Notes: generated by a model not told the origin, from the sequence alone. Shown: positions 23,140 to 30,927, counted from the first letter of the stretch. The stretch is 37,520 nt of DNA from JBOHNS01 sp050730835 (GCA_050730835.1 JBOHNS010000018.1:1-37520), one strand, 5' to 3'. Program-made: numbers and translations.

Positions 23140-23550
23140 ATGAGTGCGGCGAAAAACGGAGATTTGAATAAAAGGTTTGACAAGCTGGAAGCAGGGTTTG
23201 ACAAACTGGGAACCAGATTTGGCAAACTAGAAACCAGGTTCGACAAACTAGAAACCAGATTTGACAAGCTGGAAACATACCTGGAATCGACTTTCCGGGC
23301 GGTTGCCGCGCAGTTCGATTTGATCGACAGCCGCTTCGAAAAAGTGGAAGCCAAACTGGCCGAGCACGACGAGCAATTTGCCGCCCTGAACCAAAAATAT
23401 GACCATTTGATCAACACTCTCGACACTTTTATGGCCAGAATTGACCACTATGAAACTGAGCAAGTCGCCCGCGATTTACAGTTTGAACGGCTGCTCAATT
23501 GGGCGCGAAAAGTCTCCAAGAAAACTGGCATTCCGCTGGAAAATTTATAA
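23140..23550 (+). CDS. Coiled-coil protein with 7-residue repeats
   Basis: A 136-residue protein. Residues ~11-45 are five 7-residue units of the form R-F-D-K-L-E-T, encoded by near-identical 21-base repeats (about 23170-23274). A long coiled coil follows, then the tail ARDLQFERLLNWARK with KTGIPLENL, shared with the frameshifted gene at 6042-6370. No membrane segment. Function unknown; probably an oligomeric scaffold. TATGAT (23128-23133) leaves six bases to ATG 23140, so that start is preferred over the upstream TTG. The 21-base units could recombine without breaking frame. Confidence 0.8.
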   Translation: MSAAKNGDLNKRFDKLEAGFDKLGTRFGKLETRFDKLETRFDKLETYLESTFRAVAAQFDLIDSRFEKVEAKLAEHDEQFAALNQKYDHLINTLDTFMARIDHYETEQVARDLQFERLLNWARKVSKKTGIPLENL

Positions 23551-23607
23551 GTTTTTAGCAGCGCAATCAGGTTTCAAGTTTCGCCGAAAGATCTCAATGT
23601 TAATAAC

Positions 23608-24198
23608 ATGAAAAAAATAATTCCGAAAGACGCAGTTTTGCTGCCCGATAAAGCCAAGCGGGTTTTTAAGGGCGAAATTTTCGATGTCTATCAGTGGCCG
23701 CAGCCGATGTTTGATGGCTCCACGGCGACTTTTGAAATGCTGAGGCGACCGGATACCGTTGAAGCCATCTGTATCGTTGACGATAAGCTTTTGCTGCTTG
23801 ATGATGAGCAGCCGCATCGCGGCAGTCGATTAAGTTTTCCGGGTGGCCGGGTTGATGAGGCTGACGTGGACATTCTGAGCGCCGCCAAACGCGAAATGCT
23901 CGAAGAAACGGGCTACCAATTTAAGACCTGGAAGCTGCTGCTCGCCAAACAGCCGCACACTAAAATCGAATGGTTCATTTATCTATTTGTCGCAAGTGAC
24001 GGCCAAAAGCTCGCCGTGCCGCGCCCCGATGCCGGCGAAAGAATCTCCTGCCAGGCGCTGGCGTTTGATGACGTAAAAGAGCTAAGTTTGGGTCAGGCTG
24101 GCTATCTCGGCAACGCTCAAGACATTTTCAAGCTTGCGCACAGCATCGAAGAATTAGCGGCGCTGCCGGAATTTTCCGGCCAAGAAGTTGACTCTTAG
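23608..24198 (+). CDS. Nudix hydrolase (ADP-ribose pyrophosphatase-like)
   Basis: A 196-residue protein with an N-terminal beta domain (VFKGEIFDVYQW) and a Nudix box around residues 76-98: PGGRVDEAD then AAKREMLEETGY. The spacing between the box Gly and REMLEE is one residue longer than the textbook G-x5-E-x7-RE, and the first Glu reads Asp, so activity should not be assumed unchanged. Family members split nucleoside diphosphate derivatives such as ADP-ribose. It lies directly upstream of the retroelement, three bases before the reverse transcriptase start. Confidence 0.9.
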   Translation: MKKIIPKDAVLLPDKAKRVFKGEIFDVYQWPQPMFDGSTATFEMLRRPDTVEAICIVDDKLLLLDDEQPHRGSRLSFPGGRVDEADVDILSAAKREMLEETGYQFKTWKLLLAKQPHTKIEWFIYLFVASDGQKLAVPRPDAGERISCQALAFDDVKELSLGQAGYLGNAQDIFKLAHSIEELAALPEFSGQEVDS

Positions 24199-24201
24199 AA
24201 A

Positions 24202-25225
24202 TTGCAAGTAAAAAATCTCGGCACAGATTACGCTAGTGTTTACAGGGCTTGGCGTAAGTTTCGGGGAGGTAAGAAGCCGAGCTTAGCGATAGATGCGTTC
24301 GCGTACAATTTGGAGAACAATATCGCCGAGCTTGCGGCCGAGCTGACAAATAAAAGCTATCGCCACGGCGGTTATCAAGGTGTGATATTGCACGAAAAGA
24401 AGCGCCGCGACTTGGCGGTTGCCACGGTGCGTGACCGAGTCGTTCACCGATTGCTTTATGATTACATAAATGAAGTTTTTGACAGGAGTTTTGACCCGGA
24501 TGTTTGGTCTTGTCGAGTCGGCAAGGGTCTGCACAAGTGCTTGGCGCGTACGCAAAAGTTATTGCAAAAACATTCGCACAGTTTCGTTTGGCGGGCTGAC
24601 ATAACTAAATTTTTTGATAACGTCGGTCACGCCGTGCTCTCAGATTGTTTGGATAGGAAAATTGCCCATGACGCGTCGGCAATGTGGTTGTGCAATGAAA
24701 TTATAGCAAGCTACAATAGCTCAGTCAGTCAGTCAGTCAGTCAGTCAGTCAGTCAGTCAGTCAGTCAGTCAGTCAGTCAGTCAAGGCATTCCCATTGGTA
24801 ATCTCACAAGCCAAATCTTTGCCAACGTCTATTTGAACGAGCTCGACCGTTTTGTCCGCCATGGCTTGAGGCCGCAGGCCTACATCCGCTACGGCGATGA
24901 TTTCATTCTTTTTGCGTCCACGTGCCGAGCCGCTGCCGAATTTTGCGCCTTGGCCGAGCGGTTTTTGCAAACTCAGCTGCAGCTGGCGCTCAATCCCAAA
25001 AACGACGTGATTGTTCGGGCCGCCGCCGGCCTGAAATTTTTGGGTCACGACGTCTCGGCCAAAAACATCGTCGTTGACCGGCATACCACCAAAAAAGTTT
25101 TGAGCAAAATATCGCCGCGTAGTGTCGCCAGCTACCGCTCACTCTACCTTCCGCCCGAAGCTCGAAAAGAGCTCGATTGGATTTTGTTCGAGGAATATGT
25201 TGACATAAGTGAATTATTTATGTAA
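24202..25225 (+). CDS. DGR reverse transcriptase, out of frame through a (TCAG)15 tract
   Basis: The first frame (TTG 24202) reads to residue ~173 with RT features: RRDLAVATVRDRVVHRLL (~68-85) and the catalytic VWRADITKFFDNV (~129-141). The TCAG tract then adds Ser-Val-Ser-Gln repeats, and the frame stops at 24802-24804. The downstream frame resumes at 24782 with QGIPIGNLTSQIFANVYL, then YIRYGDDFIL (YGDD codons 24890-24901) and GLKFLGHDV, ending at 25225. I-G-x-x-x-S-Q in motif 4 is typical of diversity-generating retroelements. Removing one TCAG joins the frames exactly, giving 339 residues, a normal DGR RT length. As sequenced, RT would be off. Confidence 0.9.
24721..24783 (+). repeat. (TCAG)15 tetranucleotide tract in the reverse transcriptase gene
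   Basis: Fifteen uninterrupted TCAG units (24721-24780) plus TCA. Each unit shifts the frame by one base. With 15 copies the gene is out of frame; 14 (or 11, 17 and so on) restores it. In-frame versions encode a Ser-Val-Ser-Gln linker of variable length between RT motifs 3 and 4. Long tetranucleotide tracts inside a coding region are the hallmark of slipped-strand phase variation. Confidence 0.9.
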
Positions 25226-25268
25226 AACCATAGTTAATCAAATAAAGGATAAAGGAGTTTAATTTATT

Positions 25269-26155
25269 ATGCCATTAGCAAGTTTTGCTGAAGTACCTCA
25301 AGTTATCGAACCAGTGTACGAGCCAGTGTACGAGGTAAGTTTTCGCAAAGGCACGCCAGACGTTAGTGAAGCCGCTGGCGTTGCCGACCAAGCTATGTAC
25401 GAGCTTGGCTTGGCTTGGCTGGCCCGGATCGGGACAAAAACCTGGAAGAAATTACGACCGACTTTAACGGACTGACAAAGCCCGGTTACGATGGACGCTT
25501 ACATGTTTTACCTGGCAACCAGGTAACTTTTGAGCATATTCTAGCTACCGCCGAGGGCAAGCGTCCAGAAGGCATTTCCCCTATCTGGAAATATGACGAA
25601 CTGTGGACGCCCGGCATGAAAATATATTCGTACACTGCGGCTGAGCTGAACGTTGGCCCGGCAACCCATGTTGCGCGCCTGGCGGTGTTTAGCAGCTTGG
25701 AAACTGGTTATGACCCAGTGCTGCACGACCTTGGCCAGCCATACGACAACTATAGGGATGAAAATATTGACGTAAACCCCGATGGTTTACCGACGCAGCT
25801 TGAAGCTCTGGAGGCCGACGAGCAAGCTTTTGCAGAAGTTCACGAAGGCTACACTCTGGGTTCGCTCGATCAGCGCGCTTTCGCCGTACTGGCTTTAATG
25901 GATCGCATCCGCGACGTTAGCCCTCAAAGTCAAATACTAAGCAGAGGCTTTATGCGTGTTCCAAGGCTTGGACGTCGTTCCATGGACGGCTACTTGCTGG
26001 TCGGGTACGTTGGCTCGTGCGATCGCCAGCTGAACCTGAACGGGTCGAATGGCAACGCGAACTCGAACATCGGTGTCGGTCGCTCGATGAGGCAAAAGTT
26101 CATTTATTGGACGCTTTTGCGTTCGTCCGCTGGTCTGGCGGCCTATTTCTGCTAG
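25269..26155 (+). CDS. DGR target (variable) protein, out of frame through (TTGGC)3
   Basis: ATG 25269 follows AAAGGAG by 11 bases. The first frame ends at 25475 after TLTD. The second frame, read from the repeat on, goes through GPDRDKNLEEITTDFNG to TAG 26155. Dropping one TTGGC unit joins them into a 293-residue protein. The C-terminus (RGFMRVPRLGRRSMDGYLL then GYVGS, then an Asn-rich block, IGVGRSM) resembles C-type-lectin-fold variable domains of DGR targets. The N-terminal half is unrecognised; a 12-base duplication encodes PVYEPVYE. It lies 43 bases after the RT gene. No signal peptide is obvious. Confidence 0.78.
25405..25419 (+). repeat. (TTGGC)3 pentanucleotide tract in the target gene
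   Basis: Three TTGGC units followed by TGGC. The reading frame before it matches ...MYELGLA, and the frame after it matches GPDRDKNLEE, only if one unit is removed. Three copies are off; two or five would be on. Confidence 0.75.
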
Positions 26156-26443
26156 TTTGGCTTGCAGCTGGTGCAGAGTGGTTTCGTTGGCCAGCTTTTG
26201 CTCGAGCATTATTCTGAGTTGAAACTGCAGGATTTCTCCTAAAGCTGAAGCTTTTATTAGATAAGCGCCTTTTTGGGCACTCGGCGCATGCTTGGCCATA
26301 ATCAAGCATTCCAGCAGCTGCAGCGTTCCATCTTCCAACCGCCGGCCAAACGTCTGCCGCTGCAAGGCCGGTAACTTGGCGGTAATTTTGCTGATGACTT
26401 CGTACAATTCCTGGGTACGATTTATAACGGGCAGTTCCTGCAT
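25937..26443 (-). CDS. avd: DGR accessory protein Avd (four-helix bundle), antisense to target 3' end
   Basis: ATG 26443 has TATACT (26451-26456 as AGTATA) seven bases upstream, so it is probably leaderless. Residues ~1-115 form an amphipathic four-helix pattern: INRTQELYEVISKITAKLPA, TFGRRLEDGTLQLLECLI, ILQFQLRIMLEQKL and LQAKLAEIGRQTSG, like Avd, which binds RT and template RNA for mutagenic cDNA synthesis. The frame then runs about 53 residues further, antisense to the target's variable end, giving 168 residues instead of the usual 110-125. That basic tail would change whenever the target end changes. Recognition is by pattern only. Confidence 0.75.
   Translation of the reverse strand: MQELPVINRTQELYEVISKITAKLPALQRQTFGRRLEDGTLQLLECLIMAKHAPSAQKGAYLIKASALGEILQFQLRIMLEQKLANETTLHQLQAKLAEIGRQTSGRTQKRPINELLPHRATDTDVRVRVAIRPVQVQLAIARANVPDQQVAVHGTTSKPWNTHKASA
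26017..26090 (+). other. Asn-codon-rich variable-region or template-like block
   Basis: From 26033 to 26068, six of 12 codons are Asn (five AAC, one AAT), followed by GC-rich ATCGGTGTCGGTCGCTCG. DGR templates concentrate adenines in AAC codons, and the GC-rich end resembles an initiation-of-mutagenic-homology segment. It is therefore either a little-diversified variable region or the template itself fused to the target. I found no second copy in the window. Confidence 0.5.
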
Positions 26444-26525
26444 AGGCAATAGTATACGAGACTTTTGCATTGTGGTCTTGGCTAGGCTAGAATAAAAACA
26501 TAACCAAATTAAGCAAGGAACAAAC

Positions 26526-27551
26526 ATGACGACACGGGTGACAATTAACGGATTTGGCCGGATTGGGCGCAATGCTTTTAAGGTCGCGTTTGAGCGAGAC
26601 GATTTAGAAATCGTGGCTTTGAACGATTTGACCGACACTAAAACGCTAGCGCATTTGCTGAAACACGATTCGTCTTATGGCAAATATAAATATGATGTCG
26701 GGTTCGACGAGCAGGGAATAATTGTTGATAACAAACACATAAAAGTCCTAGCCGAAAAGGATCCGGCTAATTTGCCTTGGAAAGACATGAATGTTGATGT
26801 GGTGATTGAATCGACTGGATTTTTTGTCAAGCCGGAGCTAGCTAAGGCGCACATTACGGCTGGCGCGAAAAAGGTAGTGCTTAGCGCGCCCGCCAAAGGC
26901 GATCAAGCCGACACGGCAACCACGATTGTGCTGGGCGTAAACGAAGATAAGCTGGAAAGTTCCGGTGAAGTCATTTCTAATGCTAGCTGCACCACAAATT
27001 GCATTACGCCTGTAGCGGCGGTTATCGAAAATAATTTTGGCATTGATAAAGCCATGATGACCACTGTGCACAGCTACACGGCCAGCCAAAAACTGCAGGA
27101 CGCGCCGGCTAAAGATTTGCGCGAAGCCCGCGCGGCGGCCGAAAACATCGTGCCGACAACTACCGGCGCTTCGATTGCCGCCGGCAAAGCGTTGCCAGCG
27201 CTGCAGGGTATATTTGGCGGCATGAGCATTCGGGTTCCCACGCCGGTAGTTTCGCTGAGCGATTTTGTAATTATAACTAAACGAAATGTTACCGTAGAAG
27301 AAGTCAACGAAGTCTTTAAAAAAGCTGCGGCCGAACCTTTTTATCAAGGTATTTTAGACGTTACAGAAGAAGAACTAGTCAGCAGCGATTTCATCGGCAA
27401 TTCCCACAGCTGCATCGTCGACCTCAAACTAACGGCCGTCGTCGCCGGCAATATGCTAAAAGTCGTTGCTTGGTACGACAATGAATGGGGCTACTCCAAC
27501 CGCCTAGTCGAAGTCGTCGCCGACACTGGCAAACTATTACATCAGGATTAA
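26526..27551 (+). CDS. gap: Glyceraldehyde-3-phosphate dehydrogenase
   Basis: A 341-residue glycolytic enzyme converting glyceraldehyde-3-phosphate, NAD(P)+ and phosphate to 1,3-bisphosphoglycerate. NAD site INGFGRIGRNAFKVAF (~7-22); catalytic SNASCTTNCITPVA (~151-164, with the nucleophilic Cys); MTTVHSYTASQKLQD; C-terminal WYDNEWGYSNRLVE. Leader with AAGGAA eight bases before ATG; TAGAAT lies about 32 bases upstream. It is the first gene of a sugar-phosphate block and is divergent from avd. Confidence 0.97.
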   Translation: MTTRVTINGFGRIGRNAFKVAFERDDLEIVALNDLTDTKTLAHLLKHDSSYGKYKYDVGFDEQGIIVDNKHIKVLAEKDPANLPWKDMNVDVVIESTGFFVKPELAKAHITAGAKKVVLSAPAKGDQADTATTIVLGVNEDKLESSGEVISNASCTTNCITPVAAVIENNFGIDKAMMTTVHSYTASQKLQDAPAKDLREARAAAENIVPTTTGASIAAGKALPALQGIFGGMSIRVPTPVVSLSDFVIITKRNVTVEEVNEVFKKAAAEPFYQGILDVTEEELVSSDFIGNSHSCIVDLKLTAVVAGNMLKVVAWYDNEWGYSNRLVEVVADTGKLLHQD

Positions 27552-27555
27552 AAAT

Positions 27556-28002
27556 ATGAAAATCTATATTGGCACGGATCATAACGGCTTCAATCTGAAG
27601 GTTGGGCTAGCTGACTATTTGCGGCGCAGCGGCTACGAAGTCGTGGACGAGGGTGACCTAAAACTTAATCCGGATGATGATTTCCCTAAATTCGCCTCGC
27701 TAGTTGTTAGTAATTTGCTGCGCGACCAAGACCCAGAATCTAGAGGCATTTTAGTTTGCGGCAGCGGACAGGGCATGTGCATGGCGGCCAATCGATTTAA
27801 GGGAATTCGCGCCAGCATAATTTGGGATGCGAACGAGGCTCGTCTAGCGCGCAACGATGACGATAGTAATGTTTTATGCCTGCCGGCCAGCGTATTAAAA
27901 AGCGAAAAAGCCAACCAAATCGTCCACACTTGGCTGACTACGCCCTTCGCCGCCGCGCCGCGTTATATAAGACGTATTCAAGAAATGGATAAATTGGGGT
28001 AA
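27556..28002 (+). CDS. rpiB: RpiB/LacAB-type sugar-phosphate isomerase
   Basis: A 148-residue isomerase, probably ribose-5-phosphate to ribulose-5-phosphate. MKIYIGTDHNGFNLK (D-H near residue 8), the phosphate and base region GILVCGSGQGMCMAANR (~73-89, with the active-site Cys and G-S-G-x-G-M) and ARNDDDSNVLCLPA (~96-109). Length is standard. It starts four bases after gap, so it is co-transcribed. RpiB versus a related allose isomerase is not certain, but the neighbours (rpe, transketolase) favour ribose. Confidence 0.9.
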   Translation: MKIYIGTDHNGFNLKVGLADYLRRSGYEVVDEGDLKLNPDDDFPKFASLVVSNLLRDQDPESRGILVCGSGQGMCMAANRFKGIRASIIWDANEARLARNDDDSNVLCLPASVLKSEKANQIVHTWLTTPFAAAPRYIRRIQEMDKLG

Positions 28003-28141
28003 CGTATTATGTCTTTGGCACATTTTGAATTTTACTCTCCGGTGCTCGACACCGTATGTCGAATACGACTTACTCCGCTCCTCGAGAAAAATCCAAACTG
28101 CACTCAAACACAAAATACTCGGAACGTGGTAATATAAGCAT

Positions 28142-28807
28142 ATGCAGGTTGATATTTGCCCGACAGTTTTAGCTGACAGCCAGGAATCATACGATCATCA
28201 AATGCATCGTTTGGCTGATTTTGTCGAACGGGTTCACATCGATTTAGTCGATGGCGCTTTCGCGCCGGCTAAAACCATCGCGATTGAAGACGTTTGGTGG
28301 CCGGGCGGCGTGCAGGCCGATTTGCACGTCATGTTTAAGCGGCCGTTTGATTATATGGACGCGGTTATTGGCCTTCATCCGCAACTAATTATTGTCCACG
28401 CCGAGGCCGAGGGCGATTTTGTGGGCTTTGCCAACAAAGTTCATCATCACGGCATGGAAGCCGGCGTTGCCATGCTACCAGAAACGACATTTGAAATGAT
28501 CGAACCAGCTCTAGGATTAATTGATCACGTATTGGTTTTTTCCGGCCATTTAGGCAATTTTGGCGGCCACGCCGATTTGGAATTACTCGAAAAAGTTAAA
28601 AAGTTAAAGGCCGCTAGCCCGCGGCTAGAAATCGGCTGGGACGGCGGCGTCAACGACAAAAACGCTGCCAAACTGGCGGCTGGCGGTGTGCAAGTTTTGA
28701 ATGCTGGCGGCTATTTGCACGGCGCCAAAAACCCAGCGACAGCTTATCAAAAACTAAAAGATTTGAGCAATAGAACGGACAGCAGTGAGCCAATTACTAC
28801 CAATTGA
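28142..28807 (+). CDS. rpe: Ribulose-phosphate 3-epimerase
   Basis: A 221-residue TIM barrel interconverting ribulose-5- and xylulose-5-phosphate. Matches: MQVDICPTVLADS, VHIDLVDGAFAPA (~36-48, metal His-x-Asp), ADLHVMFKRPFDYM, the acidic EIGWDGGVNDKNAAKLAAGG (~176-195) and VLNAGGYL. Some positions differ from textbook Rpe (usually M-D-G-x-F-V-P-N; here V-D-G-A-F-A-P-A), so it is a divergent member. TAATAT leaves six bases to ATG: leaderless. It overlaps the transketolase start by 23 bases. Confidence 0.87.
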   Translation: MQVDICPTVLADSQESYDHQMHRLADFVERVHIDLVDGAFAPAKTIAIEDVWWPGGVQADLHVMFKRPFDYMDAVIGLHPQLIIVHAEAEGDFVGFANKVHHHGMEAGVAMLPETTFEMIEPALGLIDHVLVFSGHLGNFGGHADLELLEKVKKLKAASPRLEIGWDGGVNDKNAAKLAAGGVQVLNAGGYLHGAKNPATAYQKLKDLSNRTDSSEPITTN

Positions 28808-29642
28808 AGAGCTAGAGCTCAAAGCCAATACTATCCGGCGCGATATTATTAAAATGTTAGAACACGCCGGCAGCGGCCATTCGGCTGGCCCTCTAGGTCT
28901 GGCCGACATCTTTACCGCGTTATATTTTGACGTACTAAAACACGATCCCAAAAATCCCGACTGGCCGGAGCGCGATATTTTGATTTTATCTAACGGCCAC
29001 TGCGTGCCAGTGCGCTATGCCGCTATGGCCGAAGCCGGCTACTTCGACAAAAAAGAATTGATGACTTTGCGCCAATTTGGTTCTAGATTGCAGGGCCACC
29101 CGGAACGTCAGCGTTTGCCAGGTCTAGAATCAACTAGCGGACCGCTAGGATCTGGCCTAAGCCAAGCTTGCGGAATTAGTTTAGCCCACAGAATGGACAA
29201 CCAAAATCATCGCTGGGTTTACGTCGTTATGGGCGACGGCGAGCAAGACGAAGGCAACGTTTGGGAAGCCGCAATGCTAGCCGGCAAGTACAAGTTAAAC
29301 AACATTACCGCCATAACCGACCGCAATAATATTCAAATCGACGGCCCGACAGAATCCGTCATGCCACTAGAAGATTTCCGGGCTAAATGGCAAGCCTTCG
29401 GTTGGCACGTTGTCGAAATTGATGGCAACAACATCGAAGCTGTCATCGACGCCTGCGCTATGGCCAAGGCCATCGTAGAAAAACCGGTCATGATTATTGC
29501 CCACACCGTGCCAGGCAAAGGAGTCGATTTCATGGAATACGATTTCCACTGGCACGGCGCCCCGCCAAACGCCGAGCAAGCCAAAACCGCCCTGCACGAA
29601 CTTCGAACTTTGCAAGGCAAAATCCGGAGCGAGCACCAATGA
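28785..29642 (+). CDS. Transketolase N-terminal subunit
   Basis: A 285-residue thiamine-pyrophosphate-binding half of a split transketolase. HAGSGHSAGPLGLADIFTAL (~26-45), the ThDP/Mg2+ motif VYVVMGDGEQDEGNVWEAAM (~145-164) and ITDRNNIQIDG (~177-187). GTG start, overlapping rpe by 23 bases, so translation is coupled. The C-terminal half is encoded 295 bases downstream on the same strand. Together they move two-carbon units between pentose and glycolytic sugars. Confidence 0.94.
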   Translation: MSQLLPIEELELKANTIRRDIIKMLEHAGSGHSAGPLGLADIFTALYFDVLKHDPKNPDWPERDILILSNGHCVPVRYAAMAEAGYFDKKELMTLRQFGSRLQGHPERQRLPGLESTSGPLGSGLSQACGISLAHRMDNQNHRWVYVVMGDGEQDEGNVWEAAMLAGKYKLNNITAITDRNNIQIDGPTESVMPLEDFRAKWQAFGWHVVEIDGNNIEAVIDACAMAKAIVEKPVMIIAHTVPGKGVDFMEYDFHWHGAPPNAEQAKTALHELRTLQGKIRSEHQ

Positions 29643-29661
29643 AAAACATTACCAATTATCC

Positions 29662-29739
29662 AATAGCCAAGAGCCATGCATTAACAATTAGCGGCTGGCG
29701 ATTAAATGGTTCATGGCTAATTGTTAATGTATCGCTATT
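29662..29739. repeat. Long inverted repeat between transketolase halves
   Basis: CATTAACAATTAGC (29679-29692) is exactly inverted as GCTAATTGTTAATG (29716-29729). Outside it, AATAGC (29662-29667) is inverted as GCTATT (29734-29739). Alternative pairing AGCCATG/CATGGCT overlaps the arms. No U-run. It may weaken read-through between the two halves or be a remnant of a small mobile element. Confidence 0.6.
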
Positions 29740-29777
29740 TGCCATTAGTTCATCGCTAATACTGCGCGGGATTTATC

Positions 29778-29930
29778 ATGTTTGACGACCAGACAATGGT
29801 TCCGGCCAGCCGCCTAAAAAACCGCGGCCAAACGAGTGTCAACAAACGCCTGGTGGCGCTGCTCGCCGTATTAGATATAGTAATTTTTGCCGCCGCCATC
29901 TTGGCGTTTTTGGGCAGCCCGGAGTTCTAG
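29778..29930 (+). CDS. Small single-pass membrane protein, 50 aa
   Basis: ATG 29778 opens a 50-codon frame ending eight bases before the transketolase C-subunit start. After a polar, basic N-terminus (~1-24) it has one hydrophobic helix, LVALLAVLDIVIFAAAILAF (~25-44), and ends GSPEF. No family recognised. The membrane-like composition and the snug fit between genes support a real gene. No clear Shine-Dalgarno is visible. Confidence 0.5.
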   Translation: MFDDQTMVPASRLKNRGQTSVNKRLVALLAVLDIVIFAAAILAFLGSPEF

Positions 29931-29937
29931 CAGATTC

Positions 29938-30909
29938 ATGAATATGCACTTGATTGATATTGGCGGCGAGTTAAACAGCGAGGCGATACGGGCTGGCTTT
30001 GGCCGCGGATTAGTTGAGGCTGGTAAACACAATGAAAATGTTGTGGCGGCTTGCGCGGATTTGACCGATTCTACGAAAATGGGGGATTTCGCTAAGGAAT
30101 TTCCTAATCGCTACGTCGAAATTGGCGTGGCCGAGCAGAATTTAGTAACGGTTGGTTCCGGTCTGGCGGCCGCTGGAAAAATCCCATTTGTTAGTAGCTA
30201 CGCTGCCTTTATGCCTGGCCGCTGCTGGGAACAAATCAGGACGACAATTTGCTTGAATAATCAGCCGGTAAAATTGATCGGTTCGCACGCCGGCGTTTCT
30301 GTCGGGCCGGACGGCGCGACGCATCAAATGTTAGAAGATTTAGCCTTGATGCGGGTTTTGCCAAACATGGTTGTCATCGCGCCCTGCGATTCTGTCGAAG
30401 CCGAAAAAGCCACGCTGGCTATGGCGGTCGATAAGCGCCCAAATTATATGCGCCTAGCCCGCGAAGCCACGCCAATTATTACCACCGAAAATACGCCGTT
30501 TGAAATTGGCAAAGCCTACGTTTTTCGCGGTGGCGAAGACATTACGCTAATATCTACCGGCACCATGACTTATCAGGCTATGGCCGCCGCGGCCAGCCTC
30601 GCTAAAGATGGAATTCACGCCGAAGTCGTGCACGTGCCGACAATTAAACCGCTAGATGCCGAGACGATTTTAACCAGCGCCCACAAAACCGGCTGTGTAA
30701 TCACCGCCGAAGAAGCCCAAATCAATGGCGGCCTGGGCGGCGCAATCGCGGAACTACTGGCCGAAAATTACCCGGCGCCGATCAAGCGGATTGGCATGCG
30801 TGATCACTTCGGCGAATCGGGCGAACCGGACGAATTATTAAAACATTTCGGCCTGGATAGTTTACATATCGTGCTAGCGGCCCATGAAATTTTGGAAAAC
30901 AAAGCTTAA
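29938..30909 (+). CDS. Transketolase C-terminal subunit
   Basis: A 323-residue partner of the N-subunit. It carries the pyrimidine-binding domain with VEIGVAEQNLVTVGSGLAAA (~61-80, containing the catalytic Glu that activates ThDP), FVSSYAAFMPGRCWEQIRTT and GSHAGVSVGPDGATHQ, then the C-terminal regulatory domain with TIKPLDAETI and EEAQINGGLGGAIAELL. ATG 29938 is chosen over the in-frame GTG/TTG upstream, which lies inside the 50-residue ORF; GGAG is 13 bases upstream. Split transketolases of this kind are common in archaea and CPR. Confidence 0.93.
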   Translation: MNMHLIDIGGELNSEAIRAGFGRGLVEAGKHNENVVAACADLTDSTKMGDFAKEFPNRYVEIGVAEQNLVTVGSGLAAAGKIPFVSSYAAFMPGRCWEQIRTTICLNNQPVKLIGSHAGVSVGPDGATHQMLEDLALMRVLPNMVVIAPCDSVEAEKATLAMAVDKRPNYMRLAREATPIITTENTPFEIGKAYVFRGGEDITLISTGTMTYQAMAAAASLAKDGIHAEVVHVPTIKPLDAETILTSAHKTGCVITAEEAQINGGLGGAIAELLAENYPAPIKRIGMRDHFGESGEPDELLKHFGLDSLHIVLAAHEILENKA

Positions 30910-30927
30910 GCGGTTAGAATAGTAACA

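Noticed and set aside
24202..25225. Reverse transcriptase as part of a group II intron or retron
   Set aside because: No maturase or X domain or intron domain V is seen, motif 4 ends in S-Q as in DGRs, and an Avd-like gene and a variable-type target flank it.
29887..29937. Upstream extension of the transketolase C-subunit
   Set aside because: It overlaps the 50-residue ORF in another frame and gives a non-homologous Pro/Ser/Arg start; ATG 29938 fits the family.
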